Positions 51,569 to 62,092 are shown, counted from the first letter of the stretch. The stretch is DNA of 64,000 nucleotides from Pectinophora gossypiella (GCF_024362695.1 NC_065422.1:10105534-10169533), one strand, 5' to 3'. Notes: generated from the sequence alone by a model not told the origin. Made by a program: numbers and translations.

Positions 51569-52012
51569 CGTATATTACGTTTTCGGGCGTCGATATTTTT
51601 AGTACCGTCCCTAAGCGGGATGGTAGCCCGGTAAATGACGACAGTAGATGATAGCAGCAGCTACCAGGGTTTTAGGGTGGTATGGAGCAGAATGGAATCT
51701 AAAAGATTCGGCACACCAAAAGCTGCTTTGCTATCGCTTCCTGGTTACAACATGCCACTTTTACACCACGCACGAACCTGCAGTCAATCAAACTGCGCTG
51801 CTTCTAACCTTCTTTACATGTTGATGTGGCGAAGCCTTACACCTCGTATAACAGGTACTTATACAAACAATATCATTAAAAAAGTGTCTACGACGCATCT
51901 CGTCGTAAGCGGTGTGTAACGACAGGATCCTGTATTTTATTTGAACAGCCATAACATCTTAATTTGAGCGAACAAACTCATCGACGTAACTTAGTATGCG
52001 TAAGTATATGAC
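51569..52012. other. unassigned; 94-codon frame
   Basis: 51635-51919 (plus) encodes MTTVDDSSSYQGFRVVWSRM and onward. I cannot place it in a family, and no copy occurs elsewhere in the window. It could be a fragment of an unrecognised repeat. Confidence 0.3.
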
Positions 52013-52301
52013 GGCGTCCATGGTCCAGTGGTTGAGCGTTGCGTTGGGCTCACGCTCTGGGTTTCCTGGGTTCGAATCCCGGTGGAGACATATCACAAAC
52101 ATCACTTTGTGATCCCTAGTTTGGCTAGGACATCACAGGCTAATAATCAGATTGTCCGAAATAAGACGATCCGTGCTTCGGAAAGCACGTTAAGCCGTTG
52201 GTCCCGGTTACTACTTACTGATGTAAGTTAGTAAGTAGTAGTAGTAACCCTGGGTAACACCAGGGTTGATGAGGTTGGTAATCCATAGAAAATAGAAGAA
52301 G
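52013..52301 (+). mobile_element. SINE-B1
   Basis: Head TCCATGGTCCAGTGGTTGAG with a duplicated GCGTTGCGTTGGG, box B GGTTCGAATCC, core with GAAAGCACG and a shortened tail (most of GAGCCATGTCAGGGGCCTTT missing). Confidence 0.93.
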
Positions 52302-52630
52302 TATACGTATTTACAACACAAAAAAAAAACACCTTATTTTGGAAAAAATCCTTAGCGAATGTGAGTATATTTGTTTATAGGATATCAGTGAGCGAAGCCT
52401 TCCATTTTATAACCACGTAGGCGTCTTTCAAAATCAATTTCTCGGAGGCTTTGTAGCTGCCGTGATTGTTCCGCTATTGTAAGTAACTTTATGTCAGTTT
52501 CCAAGTGTTCACTTATTGTAAAAGTTTGGTGCCGTTGTTAACTTCTTTTACGAGTTTCCCCTTCTCTATATTATATCCCTGCCTTATAGTGAAAACCACG
52601 TAAGTGTCCTTTTGAAAAACCATATTCGAA
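52302..52630. other. no supported feature
   Basis: AT-rich. Confidence 0.3.
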
Positions 52631-52755
52631 CGTGATTTAATTATTTATTATTAATAAAAAAAATCTTAAATTAAATTTATTATTTATTAATATTTTTTTG
52701 TTTTTTATTATTATTATTTAATTATTTATTTATTCGTTATTTATTTATTTTTGGT
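52631..52755. repeat. AT-rich (TTATTT)n low complexity
   Basis: Almost only A and T, with TTATTATTTATT and TTATTTATTTATT words. Confidence 0.85.
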
Positions 52756-52857
52756 AAGTAACTAAAATTCGCAATAGACAAGCTAGTTTCAATCCATGTC
52801 AGAATTTTTAGTCTCCATTTTGTTAGCTACCTATGAACTGTCTAATTTTGAAAATAG

Positions 52858-53123
52858 TCGTAAGCAGTTGGTAGAACGCTTGCCTCTCACTTTGAGGTCG
52901 CAAAATCCAGCAAAGGTCTAAGCCAATGACTGTACGTTTGGATCATAAATGATTATCACGCGCTCAACGGTGAAGGAAAACATTGTGAGGTAACGCACAT
53001 TCCTGTGGCCTTTATTGGGCTGGTTTTCTCTTCACGTCGGCTCTTCTGTAAAAAAACATGTCAAATCTTCAGGTTAGGTAAGCGGACCCTGTGAAAAACG
53101 GGATAATGTTAGGGGGATGTCGA
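52858..53123 (+). mobile_element. SINE-I, shortened
   Basis: AGCAGTTGGTAGAACGCTTG, TTTGAGGTCGCA, GTTTGGATCATAAATGATTA, TTATTGGGCTGGTTTTCTCT and GCGGACCCTGTGAAAAACGG. Several small deletions. Confidence 0.9.
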
Positions 53124-53857
53124 AGAGTCGTAAGCAGAGTAAGTATGTTAAGTAAAGTAATTTATAAAAAAATAACTAAAACTAATCATGATGGCTGTCC
53201 GATAATTTTATAAATAATAGTGATTGCTTTCGCCGAATATGCGGTAAGTAATGCGCATGGTTCTTATTACTTCATAATTTATTTATGGCATGTTACAAAA
53301 AAGTACCTACCGAATATACTTGTGGCGACCACATCTCCATTCTATTTTCCATCATTTATCTACATCAAAATCCCTTATCTGCCCCCAACCATAGAATAAA
53401 GAAAAATACTACGTATAGAACGACAACTCTCCGTTCCCGCCAGCAGCTGAGCTAGGTTTACCTCACCCCCGCGGTCTTACTTTAGTTTTCAATCATAGGG
53501 GCGTCAGACGTCACACTTACAGACGCGCGTTTACGATAACGTCAATGTGTAGTGTCTGTGTAAAACGAGGTGTTTTGTATGAAGTGTTTGGGGTGTGCCC
53601 GAACCTAACCTTCATTTAACCTTTGCACGAGTATTTTCATTGTCATTGTAAACATGTACATTATTATTATGTCTACAAAGACATAGGTACAAAGGTCTAT
53701 TTTGCCTACAGCGATTAAATGAACAGTACTCATGTGTAGTGTTGCCAGATTTCTAGATTACTTCTCAGAAAATCGGGCACCTGGTAACACTTGTTTATAA
53801 TAAACGCCTTAGAAATAGGTAAAAACACCGTTACATGTTTACCCTTTGCACAAAAGG
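53124..53857. other. no supported feature
   Basis: Includes a GC-richer patch at 53430-53600 with GGCGTCAGACGTCACACTTA. It looks single-copy, but no exon can be supported. Confidence 0.35.
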
Positions 53858-53938
53858 ACATAAACAGCCTATATAAGTCCCACTGCTGGGCACAGGCCTC
53901 CCCTCAATCAACTGGAGGAGGTATAGAACATACTCAAA
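53858..53938 (-). mobile_element. SINE-B2 tail
   Basis: ATAAACAGCCTATATAAGTC to GAGGTATAGAACATACTC. A LINE-D piece begins right after. Confidence 0.85.
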
Positions 53939-53948
53939 TTAGTAAATA

Positions 53949-54268
53949 TTTTATGTTTTTTAAAAAGAACGTCTAGTTTTTCGTGCAGTCTTAGATTAGT
54001 GATTATCTAGAAGATATGAATGAATGGGATTAGCTGTCTGGGAACTGATATTAGCCATAAAAAATACTAAATTATATAACAGTATTATTATCAATAAAAT
54101 ACGTCTAGGAACCTGTGCTGAGGTTTTTCTTGCAGCTTATTTTCCCCGGCTATACCTACAGTTTGTGAAATACTGCAGTAGTTTTAGGCGGATGAAACGT
54201 TAGTTATGTAAAAAAAGACGATTCAACTATGTGTAACTATGTAACTACTGAATAAAGATTTGAATTTG
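53949..54268 (+). mobile_element. LINE-D 3' end, rearranged
   Basis: A detached 3' UTR bit (TTTTATGTTTTTTAAAAAGA, 53949-53975) precedes the coding remnant (VSDYLEDMNEWD-like; 53990-54030) and the normal UTR (CGTCTAGGAACCTGTGCTGA), ending GAATAAAGATTTGAATTTG. Confidence 0.85.
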
Positions 54269-54649
54269 TAAGTTACTTAAGACCATAAACATCGCTGAAC
54301 AACCTAAGTTCTCTTTTATGCCCAAGACTGTGTACGAAGTCTAGAACGAACTGAATCGTTTGCATGAGCAAACTCTGCACATTAGTTACAACTTTGAGCT
54401 AGTTGTAATAACAATCTCTATAACATGCTAGGCTTAACTTCTCAAACTAGATGAAGATTATTATCTGGATAGAATGGAAAGAAAGGCCAGCCGAAGTTAG
54501 TTTATCCTATGCAGTCTTATTAAACTTACTCGAAGGAAACATTATCCATCTTTGTTATATTATATCTATCCTAGGACTTTGTATTATACCCGCCAAGTAG
54601 TGTAAACTTCAGTTTCGCTTCAGCGAACAATAAGTCAAAAATAACACTA
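54269..54649. other. no supported feature
   Basis: AT-rich. Confidence 0.35.
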
Positions 54650-54800
54650 TTATATTATAATATTATAAATGCGAAATAACTCTGTCTGTATATCTGTTAC
54701 GCTATCACGCTAAAACTAGTTTGATTTTGATGTTTTTTGCATAAGTTAGACATTGGGAAAGAGAATTCTATATACTTTTTAAATTACAAAATAAACATGG
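54650..54800 (-). repeat. Family R-like edge
   Basis: TATTATAAATGCGAAATAAC, TCTGTCTGTATATCTGTTAC and GTTAGACATTGGGAAAGAG resemble the edge of R-type lepidopteran repeats. Confidence 0.5.
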
Positions 54801-55259
54801 CGCCTGCGATAACCGAAATCGACGCGGTCAGAATTGCGAGCGGATAGCTATAATTATAATTATAAAAGCTGTACTTACTTAATATATAAAAAGAAATATT
54901 TAAAAATGTTGCTTTTAAAGTGCGTCCTGACTGAAAGCAAATAACGTGTTTGACCATTATTCTGTATGAGTGATGAATTTTGCTTTTCTTGACAAATTAC
55001 TTTTGGCATTTACGCATTTAAAAATATGTGTGCAATATCAACAAATCTCAAATAACAATTATTTTACATGAATTACTTAATTACGGCCTTATTAACCCGC
55101 ATATAGGGTCTGCATGACAACCGCGCCGTATGCTGTGCTATTTTATTTTATTTCATCATATGCATATGCACCTGAGGACACCTTAGAATAAGTGTCTACA
55201 AATTGTCTTGTGATTGCCCGCTATTAGGCGTGGAGTTACGTCTTAGTTACAACTTTTTC
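54801..55259. other. mostly unassigned
   Basis: GGGTCTGCATGACAACCGCG (55109-55128) recurs at 58591-58610, a small shared repeat of unknown class. Confidence 0.4.
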
Positions 55260-55370
55260 CTGTCGTGTAGGTAACGATACCAATAACCGACCTCACCAAC
55301 TCTGGTATCAGGGTTACTAATTACTATTCAGCTGCCAAAGGCCCCTGACATGGTTCTTGAAACGACTCCA
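55260..55370 (-). mobile_element. SINE-B1 tail, diverged
   Basis: ACCTCACCAACTCTGGTATC, GGGTTACTAATTAC and CTGCCAAAGGCCCCTGACAT. Confidence 0.8.
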
Positions 55371-55371
55371 T

Positions 55372-55830
55372 ACGTAACATAACATACACAGCCTATACAG
55401 GGTGTCAGTGACATCGTAACAAAAACTTTGAGGGAGGATTCAGGCCATGATTCTGAGTTGATATCAAATGGAATTTCCTTTTTTTGACAGGAAAATTCAA
55501 CCCGGAATCACGGTCTGAATTATCTCCCTCGGTATTTATTACGGTGTCAGTAACACCCTATCTACTTGTATGGCTACTGGTATGTACTTGTACAGGGTGT
55601 AAATGACATCGTTACGAATACTGAGAGGGATGATTCAGATCATGATTCTGAGTTAATATCAAGCGGAATTCCATCACTAACACCACACGTAACACACGTA
55701 CGTCCCACTACTGGGGCGCCCCCTTAATCAACCGGAGGGGATATGCAGCATACTCCACTACGCTGCTCCGCTGCGGGTTGCTGGAGGTGTTTTGACTACA
55801 TACTTACTTAAGTAAATAGTAGCCGGAGCC
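55372..55830 (-). mobile_element. SINE-B2/B1 mosaic split by MITE-C dimer
   Basis: B2 tail end (55372-55397) and B2 second half (55697-55795) are separated by the MITE. After GGAGGTGTTTTGA the plus-strand text becomes B1 (CTACATACTTACTTAAGTAA then ATAGTAGCCGGAGCC). On the minus strand the element therefore runs core, B1 linker, B2 tail. Confidence 0.82.
55398..55686. mobile_element. MITE-C dimer 4 inside SINE-B2
   Basis: Unit 1 (55398-55559), spacer with TACTTGTATGGCTACTGGTA (the inverse of the dimer 2/3 spacer) and truncated unit 2 (55593-55686). Inserted at a TA within the B2 sequence CCTATATACGTCCC. Confidence 0.88.
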
Positions 55831-56191
55831 TTCGTTCGTTACTCCGATGAATAGATTTGCTGATCAAAGATGTCTAGGGCAAGTTTAGTTCCTAGTTAGA
55901 ATTCAGCCGCTTTGTACAATGCTTGGTGTCTTACACAGATAGTTGCTAACACAGAGTATAATAATATTCCATTCCAGTTAATACTGAATCTGTGACGGAA
56001 ACTCCAATGAAACTTTAGATTGAAGTAGCTGTATCAACTCTCATATTGTAAAGAGAAAGACTTGTATTTTTACCCGACTGCCGCGAAGCAAAAAGGAGGG
56101 TTATGTCTTTGAACGCTATGTATGTTTGTAAGTGTGTATGCACGTCTGTTTCTATCTAACTTCTTAACAAATATGATGTCAGTAGGAGCGT
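55831..56191. other. no supported feature
   Basis: No repeat or gene recognised. Confidence 0.3.
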
Positions 56192-56323
56192 CATTCATCT
56201 AAGAAAACAATATTGCAAATTGACATTTGCGCATATAAACGCAAGTGCGCAGTGCAAACAAATGTCAAAAAGCAATATTGCTTTCTTAGATGAATTGCTT
56301 CGATGTGGCCATTTTAACCCCCC
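56192..56323. mobile_element. MITE P, left end truncated
   Basis: ATTCATCTAAGAAAACAATA on the left pairs with TATTGCTTTCTTAGATGAAT on the right. The right end continues CTTCGATGTGGCCATTTTAA as in 18370-18501. Confidence 0.78.
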
Positions 56324-56454
56324 TGATTGTCCGGTGGTTATAGGCAATGTAACGTCACTTTAAATGTAGCGCCTTCTAGAGGACATAAAGTGAGGACGAA
56401 AAAATACTTTGTCTTCGAATGGTAGTGTGACAACCGGAATGCTTCACCTAATTA

Positions 56455-56527
56455 TAGTCCAGTAGTAGAGCGTGCGTTGGGCTAGAGACCGGGAAGTCCC
56501 GGGTTCGAATCCCGGTGGGTGTGTACA
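56455..56527 (+). mobile_element. tRNA-like SINE head, distinct
   Basis: TAGTCCAGTAGTAGAGCG (box A-like), then CCCGGGTTCGAATCCCGG (box B) and GTGGGTGTGTACAACATTC. It differs from the B1/B2 heads after box B, so it may be a further SINE family. No acceptor stem closes, so not a functional tRNA gene. Confidence 0.6.
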
Positions 56528-56667
56528 ACATTCTTATGAGACGTTTTGTAACATTTCGTGAGATTTCAGCCCCAAAACAATGTGGGCAGTTGTATATAAA
56601 TGCCTCACATGGCAGAGACAAAAAAGACGAAAACCTGGTGGTGTAATGAATAACCTCCGCAACCGGT

Positions 56668-56681
56668 GGGGGGGGGGGGGG
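56668..56681. repeat. poly(G)14 run
   Basis: Fourteen consecutive G after AACCGGT, exceptional in this AT-rich window. Confidence 0.9.
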
Positions 56682-56692
56682 TTATAATGGAG

Positions 56693-56770
56693 AAACACGG
56701 AATCATCTTACTTTTTCTGTCAATCAGATGATTGAGCTTGCAAGGGACAGTCTCACAAAGAGATATCGAT
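56693..56770 (-). mobile_element. SINE-B2 internal scrap
   Basis: ACACGGAATCATCTTACTTT to ACAGTCTCACAAAGAGATAT. Confidence 0.75.
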
Positions 56771-57011
56771 TTTCGTGTTATAGGAAGCGCATACCGTGAT
56801 GTTCTGGATTGTTATTCTTCTTCTAAGCTGTTAAGTGATGATGGGGGCTTCTAATTTAAACTAATTCTTGCTATTTCTAAAAAAAAAAAGATATTTCCTT
56901 GCAGTACAGTTATAACAAGCTGCGCGTTCAAAAGTAACTGAAATGACCTTTCTAAGTAGAACGTTCGGAAATAAACAAAGTTAAAATTATGAACAATTAT
57001 TGTAAATATTT

Positions 57012-57303
57012 TTGAGGAGCTCGGTGGCACAGCGGTTAACGCGCTCGGTCTGCGATTGTTGAAGTAAAGCAACTTTCGCAAAGGCCGGTCATAGGATGGG
57101 TGACCACAAAAAAAAAGTTTTCATCTCGAGCTCCTCCGTGCTTCGGAAGGCACGTTAAGCCGTTGGTCCCGGCTGCATTAGCAGTCGTTAATAACCATCA
57201 ATCCGCACTGGGCCCGCGTGGTGGTTTAGGCCCGATCTCCCTATCCATCCATAGGGAAGGCCCGTGCCCCAGCAGTGGGGACGTTAATGGGCTGATGATG
57301 ATG
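57012..57303 (+). mobile_element. SINE-A, full length with 13-bp TSD
   Basis: Complete copy, GAGGAGCTCGGTGGCACAGC to (GAT)n. TSD ATTGTAAATATTT at 56999-57011 and 57304-57316. Confidence 0.97.
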
Positions 57304-57349
57304 ATTGTAAATATTTATAACTAACTTACGAGTATTAATAATAATTTGA

Positions 57350-57660
57350 CCCCCGTGCTCCAGTGGTTGCGCATTGGGCTCACGATCCGGAGGTCCCGAG
57401 TTCGATACCTGGTGGGGACATATCACAAAGATTACTTTGTGGTCCCTAGTTTGGTTAGAACATTACTGGTTGATCACCAGATTTTCTGAAAGTAAGATGA
57501 TCCGTGCTTCGGAAGGCACGTTAAGCCGTTGATCCTGGTTACTACTTACTGATGTAAGTAAGTAGTCGCCACATGAGCCACCATGTCAGGGGCCTTTGGC
57601 GGCTCAATGGTAACCCTGACACCAGGGTTGATGAGGTTGGTACTCCACCTCACAACCCAT
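57350..57660 (+). mobile_element. SINE-B1, full length
   Basis: Head CCCGTGCTCCAGTGGTTGCG, box B AGTTCGATAC, core and tail. The end is CACAACCCATTATAATAAAA rather than (GAA)n. Confidence 0.93.
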
Positions 57661-57698
57661 TATAATAAAATACGTGATCATAAATCGCCACAAGATAA

Positions 57699-57768
57699 TG
57701 TCCCCATCGGCAATCGATCGTGGACCTCCAGATCGTGAGACCAACGCTTTAACCGTCCACAAAGGCTG
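57699..57768 (-). mobile_element. SINE-B head alone, inverted
   Basis: CCCCATCGGCAATCGATCGT, GACCTCCAGATCGTGAGACC and CACAAAGGCTGTT: tRNA-like head only, minus strand, ~40 bp after the B1 above. Confidence 0.8.
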
Positions 57769-58074
57769 TTATAAGGATGCCAAACTTATTACCGAGCATG
57801 TGGCTTAAGGATATTTAAGAGGGTAGCCTTAGATTGTCCCTTTATTGCTATTGAATGCGTATAGTCGTTTGAAGGTTGTAGTAAAGTACTATAATAAAAA
57901 AGGGACAAGAATATGTTTCCGTGGTTTTTAAATTATGTTGGGACGTTCCAAATTATATTGGGTAACCCAAAGGTTATGCTAGGTATAAGTTGTTCCGAGT
58001 ATATTTCTAGTGATTTTGCCATTGCCGCGTAAGATAAATGTGTTCAATCTAGCATGCATGCATACCTTAGACTG
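57769..58074. other. no supported feature
   Basis: AT-rich. Confidence 0.3.
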
Positions 58075-58570
58075 TATAGAATAAAACAAAGTCGATTTCT
58101 CAGTCCCTATATGTACTATTACGGGGCGGGTCAGGTGATGCTTTTTAAAAAACAATTTTATTACGCTAAAAGGATTTATTAAAAGAAAATGTATTAGAAT
58201 TATACAGGACGTAGTAACTATCCGAATTCCAAACCCGAACTAACGATTTCCCATTGAAATGAAACTTGATGGTTTCGGAGTCCTATTGCATTGACGTCAA
58301 TGCAATAGGAATTGAGTATGCAGTTTTTATTTTATGTGATTACCCTGTAATTTAATATATAACAGTACGTTTAAATCTTTAAAACTACGCAACGGATTTT
58401 AATGCCGTTTATTTTATTAGATAGAGTGATTCAAGAGAAAGGTTTATATGTATGTAACATCCATTAAATAGTGGAGAAATACTGTTATTTTTGAGGTTTT
58501 TAATGAGATGTCGTAAATAATTTCATTTTTCCTCAGCATTGCACCCGAGCGAAGCCGGGGCGGGTTATTG
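58075..58570 (+). repeat. Repeat W with extra interior
   Basis: Edges match 41485-41735. About 250 bp between TATATGTACTA and CGTTTAAATCTTTAA is extra here and contains a 30-bp palindrome. Confidence 0.75.
58281..58310. repeat. 30-bp perfect palindrome
   Basis: TCCTATTGCATTGAC and its exact complement meet with no loop, centred on GACGTC. Confidence 0.9.
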
Positions 58571-58724
58571 GTATAAAAAGTTACATCTGCCGGGTCTGCA
58601 TGACAACCGCGCCGCGCGCGGCGTGAATTAGTCAAACGGATATTGGTCGAAGGCCTCGATATATGTCGTTACCGTACAGAGCCTACAAGTTTATTTGTAA
58701 GCCCATCAATGTGTAGAATGAAGA

Positions 58725-59040
58725 TAAAAACTGCCTATTTCACCCACAAGATGTCGCTACTGTTGAGTGTTCTTAAATTTTGGCATATCCCATACTACTT
58801 CAGTACTTAAGCAAACATTGTTTTGGTTATATTTTCGAACTATAACCCTTAACGCAGCGTTTAACTGCAAAATCATAGTGTTATAATTATGTATTCTCTA
58901 AACACCGGAAAGAAGAAAATTGGAAAAACTTATTTTCAATCGAAACTGCCTTTTTCCAAATGGCTGCTCTTTTTTCGTAACTCATCCTTCGAAACGGATA
59001 GACTCCACATTGCTCCATATTTTATAGCAATTTATTACGA
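58725..59040. repeat. Repeat O
   Basis: AACTGCCTATTTCACCC, GTCGCTACTGTTGAGTGTTC, GCAGCGTTTAACTGCAAAAT, then AAACTGCCTTTTTCCAAATG. Joins the parts seen separately at 5711 and 23375. Confidence 0.7.
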
Positions 59041-59104
59041 ATTATTATTAGGATTTTTTTCATTCCTAATACTCGTTTTTTCTTTTTTTGACATGAGAAT
59101 ACAT

Positions 59105-59390
59105 GGCGTGGAGACGTGGAAGCTCAGTCAAACGCTTGCCTCTCACTTTGAGGTCGCAAATTCGAATCCAGCACAGGCCTAAACCAATGATTGTCTAATT
59201 TGTTTTCGAATTCATGTTTGGTTCATAAATCATGAGGAAACCCACAGTATGTGATCTAACCTGTATTGGGCTGGTTTTCCCTTCGCGGGTTGGTCAGACA
59301 GGCAGTTGCTTTTGAAAAACCGGACCTATCAAATCTTCAGGTTAGGTAAGCGGACCACGTGAGAAACAGGATAATACCAGGGAGATAATC
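59105..59390 (+). mobile_element. SINE-I
   Basis: GTGGAAGCTCAGTCAAACGC with box A shortened, AATTCGAATCCAGCACAGGC, ATTGTCTAATTTGTTTTCGA, CCTGTATTGGGCTGGTTTTC and TTAGGTAAGCGGACCACGTG. An internal ~55-bp deletion removes the GTGAAGGAAAACATCGTG block. Confidence 0.93.
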
Positions 59391-59789
59391 CTTACGAGCT
59401 ATAAAGTTGCGGGGATTTTAATAGATAATAAGAGCAGACAAAATTATATTCAACCGACAAGCTTTTAGGACTCAAATTACAACCTTTGCATTTCACCAGC
59501 TCAATTTGACTTTTGCAAAATTTCATTTGAACTGACGTTGCATTTACAAAGTAAACGAAGGAAAATATCGTTTGGAAAACTGTTCAAAAACCTTTGACTT
59601 CTGACTCGAAACAAATACGATTACGCCTGTGTTTTCATGTCGATTCCCAGTATTTTCATGCCAATGGGTATTCGAAAAGCGTAGTTTGGTGGTGTTTTTA
59701 AATTGGTCCGTTTTGATTTGATAACAGCGATTCTTTTTTTACATAACCTAGGACAACGTTAGAGGAATCTAAAGGGGGTTGTGCGCACG
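59391..59789. other. no supported feature
   Basis: No repeat or gene recognised. Confidence 0.35.
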
Positions 59790-59870
59790 GTGACTGACCT
59801 CACCTATCCTGGTGCTAGGGTCATTACTGAGCCGCCAAAGGCCCCTAATAATGCTCATGTAACACCTGCG
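59790..59870 (-). mobile_element. SINE-B1 tail, first of tandem
   Basis: GACTGACCTCACCTATCCTG to CCCCTAATAATGCTCATGTA. A second B1 begins immediately after. Confidence 0.88.
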
Positions 59871-59872
59871 TA

Positions 59873-60155
59873 CTCTTCTTCTTCTATCGTGTGGGTTGTG
59901 AGGTGGAGTACCAACCTCATCAACCCTGGTGTCACGGTTATTATTGAGCCGCCAAAGGCCCCTGACATAGCTCATGTAACGAGTACTTACTTACATCAAT
60001 AAGTAGTAACCGGAACTAACGGCTAACGTGCCTTTTGAACACGGATCATCTTACTTTCGGACAATCTGGTGAACAGCCAGTAATGTCGTAACCAAACTAG
60101 GGACCACAAAGTAATTTTTGTCCACACCGGGAATCGAACCCGGGACCTCCGGATC
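59873..60155 (-). mobile_element. SINE-B1, second of tandem
   Basis: (GAA)n tail, body, core with small losses, and the box B half of the head (CGGGTTCGATTCCCGG). It stops before box A. Confidence 0.92.
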
Positions 60156-60520
60156 CCGCAAAATCAACCAAGACGAGACCTCGCTGGCAGCCCCGGATCT
60201 ACAGGGGAGTAACTGGATTGGGCGCACCTGCCCTGTGAATTAGACCTCTTAGCGGCCATAGAAAACTGATACATTTAACCCCTTAAATGCCGGAACGCGG
60301 ATCTCGACCAGACACAATGTAAAATCTATTGTGTCTGGTATCTCGGCATATGAGAGGTTAATGGGTGGCCGTAAACGATATTTTTAAAAGATTTAATTAG
60401 GTATATTTTCAGTAGCCGTAAACTAATCGAACAAAACTGTATTTTGAGGGGCGCCCCTGTGAGGTCTCGCACACCTTAATATTTTGGTAGGGCCGCCACT
60501 GTGTACATATGGCACAGGAT
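60156..60520. other. unassigned, with inverted blocks
   Basis: GAGACCTCGC..GGATCTACAGGGG near 60175 and GGCGCCCCTGTGAGGTCTCG near 60452 are partly inverse; TTGTGTCTGG/CCAGACACAA near 60307-60340 also pair. It might be an old inverted-repeat element. Confidence 0.35.
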
Positions 60521-60570
60521 TTTTTTTTTTTTTTTGACGTGACTTATTGTAAATTTGCCGCAGATGGCAC
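60521..60570 (-). mobile_element. Retroposon G 3' scrap
   Basis: T-run, GACGTGACTTATTGTAAATT and TGCCGCAGATGGCA. Confidence 0.75.
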
Positions 60571-61110
60571 GAAGAAGATTACAATCACGATCCTCAGCAG
60601 TGAGAGAATGACAAGAGTGAAAGATATCTAATGACTGTTATCTCCAATTTTTCCATGATAACACATCGCACCATATCTTTTTAAACATTAAACAATAAGG
60701 AAAATTCGTTTTTAGATATAAACGACACGTGTAAGTATTTAAATTATTATCTTAACCATTTTAAATTAGTCACGCGAATATTTCGCGACCCTATAAATAA
60801 AGAACAATTTGTAAGGCGCGTTACTCTCACACCTATTTAAACAAATGAATATTACAAAAGATACTCTTTTACAATCCAAATATTCACAAACCATTCTGTT
60901 TACTATCACGAATCGGAAGACGAAAAAAAAAATTTGAATTAGCAAAAAGTATATAAGTGATAATTTTTGTTTAGTGTAGTGTAGTCCAAATCCAGGATCC
61001 AAACAGAAAATGTGCTCCAAAGTTGTTCTGTTTAGTGTGGTACGTAATTTTTTTTTTTTCATTGTAAGGCAACATAATTTTATTATCTCTCTAACTATCG
61101 TATATAATAT
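60571..61110. other. no supported gene
   Basis: The 116-codon minus frame (60766-61116) is hydrophobic from AT-rich codons and looks like chance. Confidence 0.4.
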
Positions 61111-61201
61111 ATGCAAATAAAATAATCCCTTGTAACTGTAAAAAAATAAAAAACCGATAGATATATAATATATATCTATCGGTTTTTTATTTTATTTGCA
61201 T
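61111..61201. repeat. nested palindrome
   Basis: Inner arms of 25 bp (61143-61167 and 61169-61193, e.g. AAACCGATAGATATATA) around one base. An outer pair ATGCAAATAAAAT (61111-61123) and ATTTTATTTGCAT (61189-61201) overlaps the same right arm. Confidence 0.85.
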
Positions 61202-61282
61202 GTTTTATTATGTAAATTATGGATCATTGTAATCTGAAATAAAGCAATTTTTTTATTACTTTTTTTAATTACCGAAGTCATC

Positions 61283-61500
61283 GAGCCACCAAAGGTCCCT
61301 GACATCGCTCGCATAACGACTACGTACTTACATCAGTAAGTAGTAACCGGGACCATCTTACTTTCGGACAATCGGGTGATCAGCCTGTAATTACCAAACA
61401 AAGGCTCACAAAGTGTTTTTTTGTAATATGTCCCTACCGGGATTCGAACCCGGAAGCTCCGGATGGTGAGCCCAATGTGCAATTCAGCCGCCGGGGACGT
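61283..61500 (-). mobile_element. SINE-B1, core deleted
   Basis: Tail and spacer joined directly (GTAACCGGGACC to ATCTTACTTTCGG), then box B GGGTTCGAATCCCGG and a worn box A. Confidence 0.9.
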
Positions 61501-61597
61501 TTTCTTTTAACCATCGTCTATCGTCTGAAACACAGGTTCACAGAAATAACCTTTTTTGATCCTTATTTATAAATACCAAAAGTACCTATTCAATTAT

Positions 61598-61730
61598 GTA
61601 CGGTCACGAGCATTAATATGTATACACTTTGGTATCATGTCACATTAACTTTTTTGACAAACTGAACTGTGAGTCTCACTAAATGTCAAATATGTTAGTG
61701 CGACAGAGTCCTAAAGTGCTCATGACTGTC
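61598..61730. mobile_element. MITE M
   Basis: GTACGGTCACGAGCATTAAT to TGCTCATGACTGTCC, the clearest inverted ends of the three copies. Confidence 0.85.
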
Positions 61731-62092
61731 CTATTTACACATTTTCCTTATTATCGCTATAGCTTAACTATTACAGTAATTCCCAAAATGGGTTCCGCAG
61801 ATCCTAAGAGTTCTGTTAAAATGTCACCAGGATTCCGTTAGTGTTTCATCTAAGTGTTTGTTGTTTGAGTTGGCGATAACTCTGTCTTGGCGAATCTTAG
61901 TCAAGTTTTTAAAAAGCTAACATCGGACAATCGGTCTATTAATCTTTTCAGCAATACCTATGTCGTCTTTTAAAAAGGAGTTTTTTTTATTATTTTTATT
62001 CTTAAATTTTATAGAGGATTTTTTCTTACAAATAAATGTCATCCTCATATTGCTACAAAGAGTAAATTTAATAACAATGAATTTCGAACGGC
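61731..62092. other. no supported feature
   Basis: AT-rich. Confidence 0.35.

Noticed and set aside
60766..61116. 116-codon minus-strand ORF with membrane-like segments
   Set aside because: AT-rich codon composition alone gives runs of F, I and L; no signal, homology or context.
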